A stretch of DNA of 64,000 bases from Haematococcus lacustris (lineage: Eukaryota > Chlorophyta > Chlorophyceae > Chlamydomonadales > Haematococcaceae). Of the stretch, positions 61,921 through 64,000 are shown piece by piece. The first letter of the stretch is position 1, and each line of letters starts with the position of its first letter. The notes under the pieces were generated by a model, which was given only the letters and a program-made list of their open reading frames with translations, searched no databases and was not told the origin of the DNA. The stretch lies in NCBI GenBank assembly GCA_030144725.1, contig JASKMD010000207.1, positions 310,001 through 374,000 of the forward strand, given 5' to 3'. The position numbers were made by a program, and so were the translations under genes.

Positions 61921-62361
61921 ATGTTTGCCCTGCGACCGCTGGGTGCCGCTGCCAAGCAGTCGACCAAGCAGGCGACCAAGCAGGCGATGCAGGCGCAGCA
62001 GAAGAGGCACATGAGTGGAGGCGACGACGATGGCGTACATAGGTACACAGGCTGAGAAAGGGCATCGTGAGCAGCGCGGCAAATGGTGCCAGCACGTCCT
62101 GTACACAGGGTCAACTGGTGGGACGCGCCTTCAAACCCCGATATCTGGAAGAAGCACCAGGTGTTTGAGCTTTGTCCAGCTGGCCTGCCCGATGCAACAC
62201 CACCTTGTGCATTTGGGCATGAGCAGGCACACATGCTCGCAGCTCATGTTTCACTGCATGTCGTGCCTGTTGCAACGCAGTTAGCTTGGTGGACAGCTGG
62301 CTTTTATGGGACAGTGGCATACCTAGTCTCTGGATCTGGGAAGAAGGCTGATGCCAAGTGA
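61921..62361 (+). CDS. Small, probably mitochondrial, single-span membrane protein, 84 aa
   Basis: Three exons, 61921-62042, 62109-62160 and 62281-62361, join in frame. The N-terminus (MFALRPLGAAAKQSTKQATK) is basic, Ala/Gln-rich and free of acidic residues, and QKRHMSGGDDD looks like a matrix-processing region. A conserved-looking WWDAPSNPDIWKKHQ is followed by the hydrophobic segment WWTA-GFYGTVAYLVSG and a Lys-rich tail. This is the layout of small accessory subunits of respiratory complexes (one transmembrane helix, short soluble ends). I suspect an accessory subunit of complex I or IV but cannot name it. A TGTAA signal lies 210 bp after the stop. The first intron is only 66 bp. Confidence 0.7.
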
Positions 62362-62570
62362 CGGAAGCGGTGACAAAGGGCTTATGAGTTGCACTGCACA
62401 TGCAGCCCAGCATCATTCGCTATCTAGCTGGCTAGCTAGGTAACACGGCAAGGATGTGGCCAATGCTGTGGTGTTGGGGTTGCAAGGCTAAGAAACCATT
62501 GTTACCTTGCTCTGCTGCCATGAGTGTGGTGATGGCCCTATTGTGGCGAACACTAGTGAGTGCAACTTGC

Positions 62571-62575
62571 TGTAA
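62571..62575 (+). terminator. TGTAA polyadenylation-type signal
   Basis: TGTAA lies on the coding strand 210 bp after the stop of the 84-aa protein gene, followed by a second-gene-free interval. Confidence 0.45.
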
Positions 62576-62984
62576 TGATGTTGCTCGATGGCATGCTGAT
62601 GACTGACCACATAGCCTGGCCCAGCAGTACCTGACTCATCCCTGGCTTATCCAGGCAGGCTGTTGGCATTGGGGAGGTTAAGCTGGGAGACAAGCCTCCC
62701 AAGGCCCAGGAGCAGCAGCAGCAGCAGCAGCCTGCTGTGGCACAGTAGTGTGTGCCCCATTCTTGAGCTGTTATCAGCTTACATTAGCGCATGTTTCGTC
62801 ATGCCAACTCTACACAATAGCCCTCCGGGGTCAGGCAATGATGTAGGTGGTAGGCACTCATGCACCATGTCCTTGTGCATTGGGTATCCTCCACACAGCC
62901 CATCAACACCATTTGAGTTGGGCCTCTGTTGCCCACCAGTATTCCCGATAGTGGCTGCTAGTGGCCACTACTGGTCCGACTCAT

Positions 62985-63209
62985 ATGGAGGCCCTAGTAA
63001 GGGACAAGGGGACTGAGATCATGATCGGTCAGGCGGTGCAGAACTTCCTTGATGACCTGGCGCCGCTGATTCCTCTCCTTGTCACCCTGCCCCTCGCCAT
63101 CGTGTTATTGTCGCCCACTAGCACTGGCAATAGCAGCACACGCACAGCGGAGTCGCACTTTCGCATGATGCTACTGCGTTGCGTCGTCCATAAGCTGTTG
63201 GGGATCTAA
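62985..63209 (+). CDS. Small open frame, 74 aa, with one hydrophobic span
   Basis: This is an ATG-initiated frame with a plausible hydrophobic helix (LAPLIPLLVTLPLAIVLL) preceded by an amphipathic stretch. The C-terminal 13 codons overlap, on the opposite strand, the end of the minus-strand gene at the window edge. No upstream exon is supported and no family is recognised, so coding is uncertain. Confidence 0.3.
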   Translation: MEALVRDKGTEIMIGQAVQNFLDDLAPLIPLLVTLPLAIVLLSPTSTGNSSTRTAESHFRMMLLRCVVHKLLGI

Positions 63210-64000
63210 ATCTTTCGTCAAGCTTTGCAGCTTACTGACTGCAAGGTGTGCGGACAAATCAACGCGCTTGCGTTTCATAGTCGGGGACATCTCAAAATTT
63301 GACAACTCTATCGACGCGGAGTGGTCGTGCAAGGGCTCAGGCTTGTGCACCAGGTCGCCATTGAACCGGAGTGCGGCCAACCGTTCGCCGGTCGAAGGAA
63401 ACTAAGAGGAAGGTAAGGTAGACTTCAAAAGTACATAAATTATTCATTACACGGAACCCTGCTGCAACCGGTCAGATCACTTCTCCGTGCGTTGAACAAG
63501 TCATACCACTATTTGCTGCTCTGCAGTGATCAACACGAAGTTCATTACCCTGCTCTATCCAGTAGTCACAATAGCCTGCTACCCTGCAGGCTGGCTGAAC
63601 CTGCCACGCCTGTTGCACTACCCCCCCCCCCTGTGATCTTCTTTCCTCGTCCTGCTCCTTGTGCGACCCATCTCACTCGCCTTGCTTAAGCCAATGCATC
63701 CCAGCCTTCAATGCACCACCTGCTTTCCCTCAATCAAAGGATTACTTGATGGCTATCGTTGCTACATCTGCTGCTGCTACGCTACTGTCGATCAGCTGCT
63801 ACTGCTGCTACGTTCACCATCTGCCTTGGAATTCAATATGCAATATCTGCCGTCTGACTGAGCTAAAGGGGTGGAGGGCTGTCCAGGCGTGTGGGTGACA
63901 GCAGGTACGCCAAGTGGCTGATAGACGCCGCAGCCACCTCAGCAGGCAGCAGCAGGTCCATCTCAACCTCCGGAGGGCTGTCAGCATCCACTGGTGGCGG
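63171..64000 (-). CDS. 3' end of a minus-strand gene running off the window
   Basis: The terminal exon 63401-63171 (76 codons and a TAG stop) follows a good acceptor (TCTTAG). It encodes a hydrophilic segment (GERLAALRFNGDLVHKPEPL, ELSNFEMSPTMKRKRVDLS, KLQSLTKDLDPQQLMDD) with a small basic cluster KRKR. A second exon-like stretch at the right edge (about 64000-63912) encodes PPVDADSPPEVEMDLLLPAE and AAASISHL before a GTACCT donor. Its phase does not match the terminal exon directly, so at least one more exon is expected between them. Both parts look like a soluble, possibly nuclear, regulatory protein. Family unknown. Confidence 0.5.
63210..63911. other. Intron(s) of the edge gene and unassigned sequence
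   Basis: Apart from the terminal exon (63401-63171) this stretch is lower in GC and holds a C run at 63620-63630 and scattered GCT/CTG triplets. No further exon could be fixed with confidence. Confidence 0.4.

Overview
The window looks like nuclear DNA of a flagellated, chlorophyll-bearing green alga of the Volvocales (Haematococcus- or Chlamydomonas-like). The evidence is GC-rich coding sequence split into many small GT-AG exons, TGTAA polyadenylation-type signals, bipartite plastid/thylakoid-lumen targeting sequences, a MORN-repeat protein of the kind common in flagella, abundant CAG/CTG runs, and very long G-rich tandem repeats inside introns. The species assignment is an inference. Every multi-exon model below was spliced by hand from the sequence. 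Frame continuity was checked across each junction I list, and unresolved junctions are named.

Layout, left to right. 1-938 is a (CCCA)n microsatellite running into a 500-N assembly gap (939-1438). 1439-4210 (+) is the 3' part of a coiled-coil gene whose introns are filled by repeats. 5073-13127 (-) is a large low-complexity gene of unknown function. 14603-18735 (-) encodes an Arg/Ser-rich (RS-domain) protein. 20013-21796 (-) and 21927-25064 (+) are two divergently transcribed genes, each with a plastid transit peptide plus lumen-type signal, sharing a 130-bp promoter region. 25065-27751 is mostly intergenic, with an unresolved minus-strand exon-like cluster and a dispersed repeat.

27752-35475 (-) is a complete 20-exon RAD54 homologue (DNA repair SWI2/SNF2 translocase, 1077 aa as modelled). 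Head-to-head with it across 182 bp is 35658-38778 (+), a complete 7-exon zinc transporter of the ZTP29/ZIP family (389 aa). 39093-49179 (-) is a TerD-like plus MORN-repeat protein (about 864 aa) whose introns hold a 2.2-kb array of a 30-bp unit and a 0.55-kb array of a 12-bp unit. 50710-61088 (-) is a gene with a 5.8-kb low-complexity exon followed by small exons encoding a compact unrecognised domain. 61921-62361 (+) encodes an 84-aa, probably mitochondrial, single-span membrane protein. The right edge holds the 3' end of another minus-strand gene.

There is no operon-like organisation and no obvious shared pathway. The most distinctive theme is repeat biology. In at least two introns the tandem array starts exactly at the 5' splice site and every unit carries a copy of the exon-end/donor junction. 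Most of the arrays place their G-rich strand on the transcript. These arrays create very long open frames in all six frames that are not genes.
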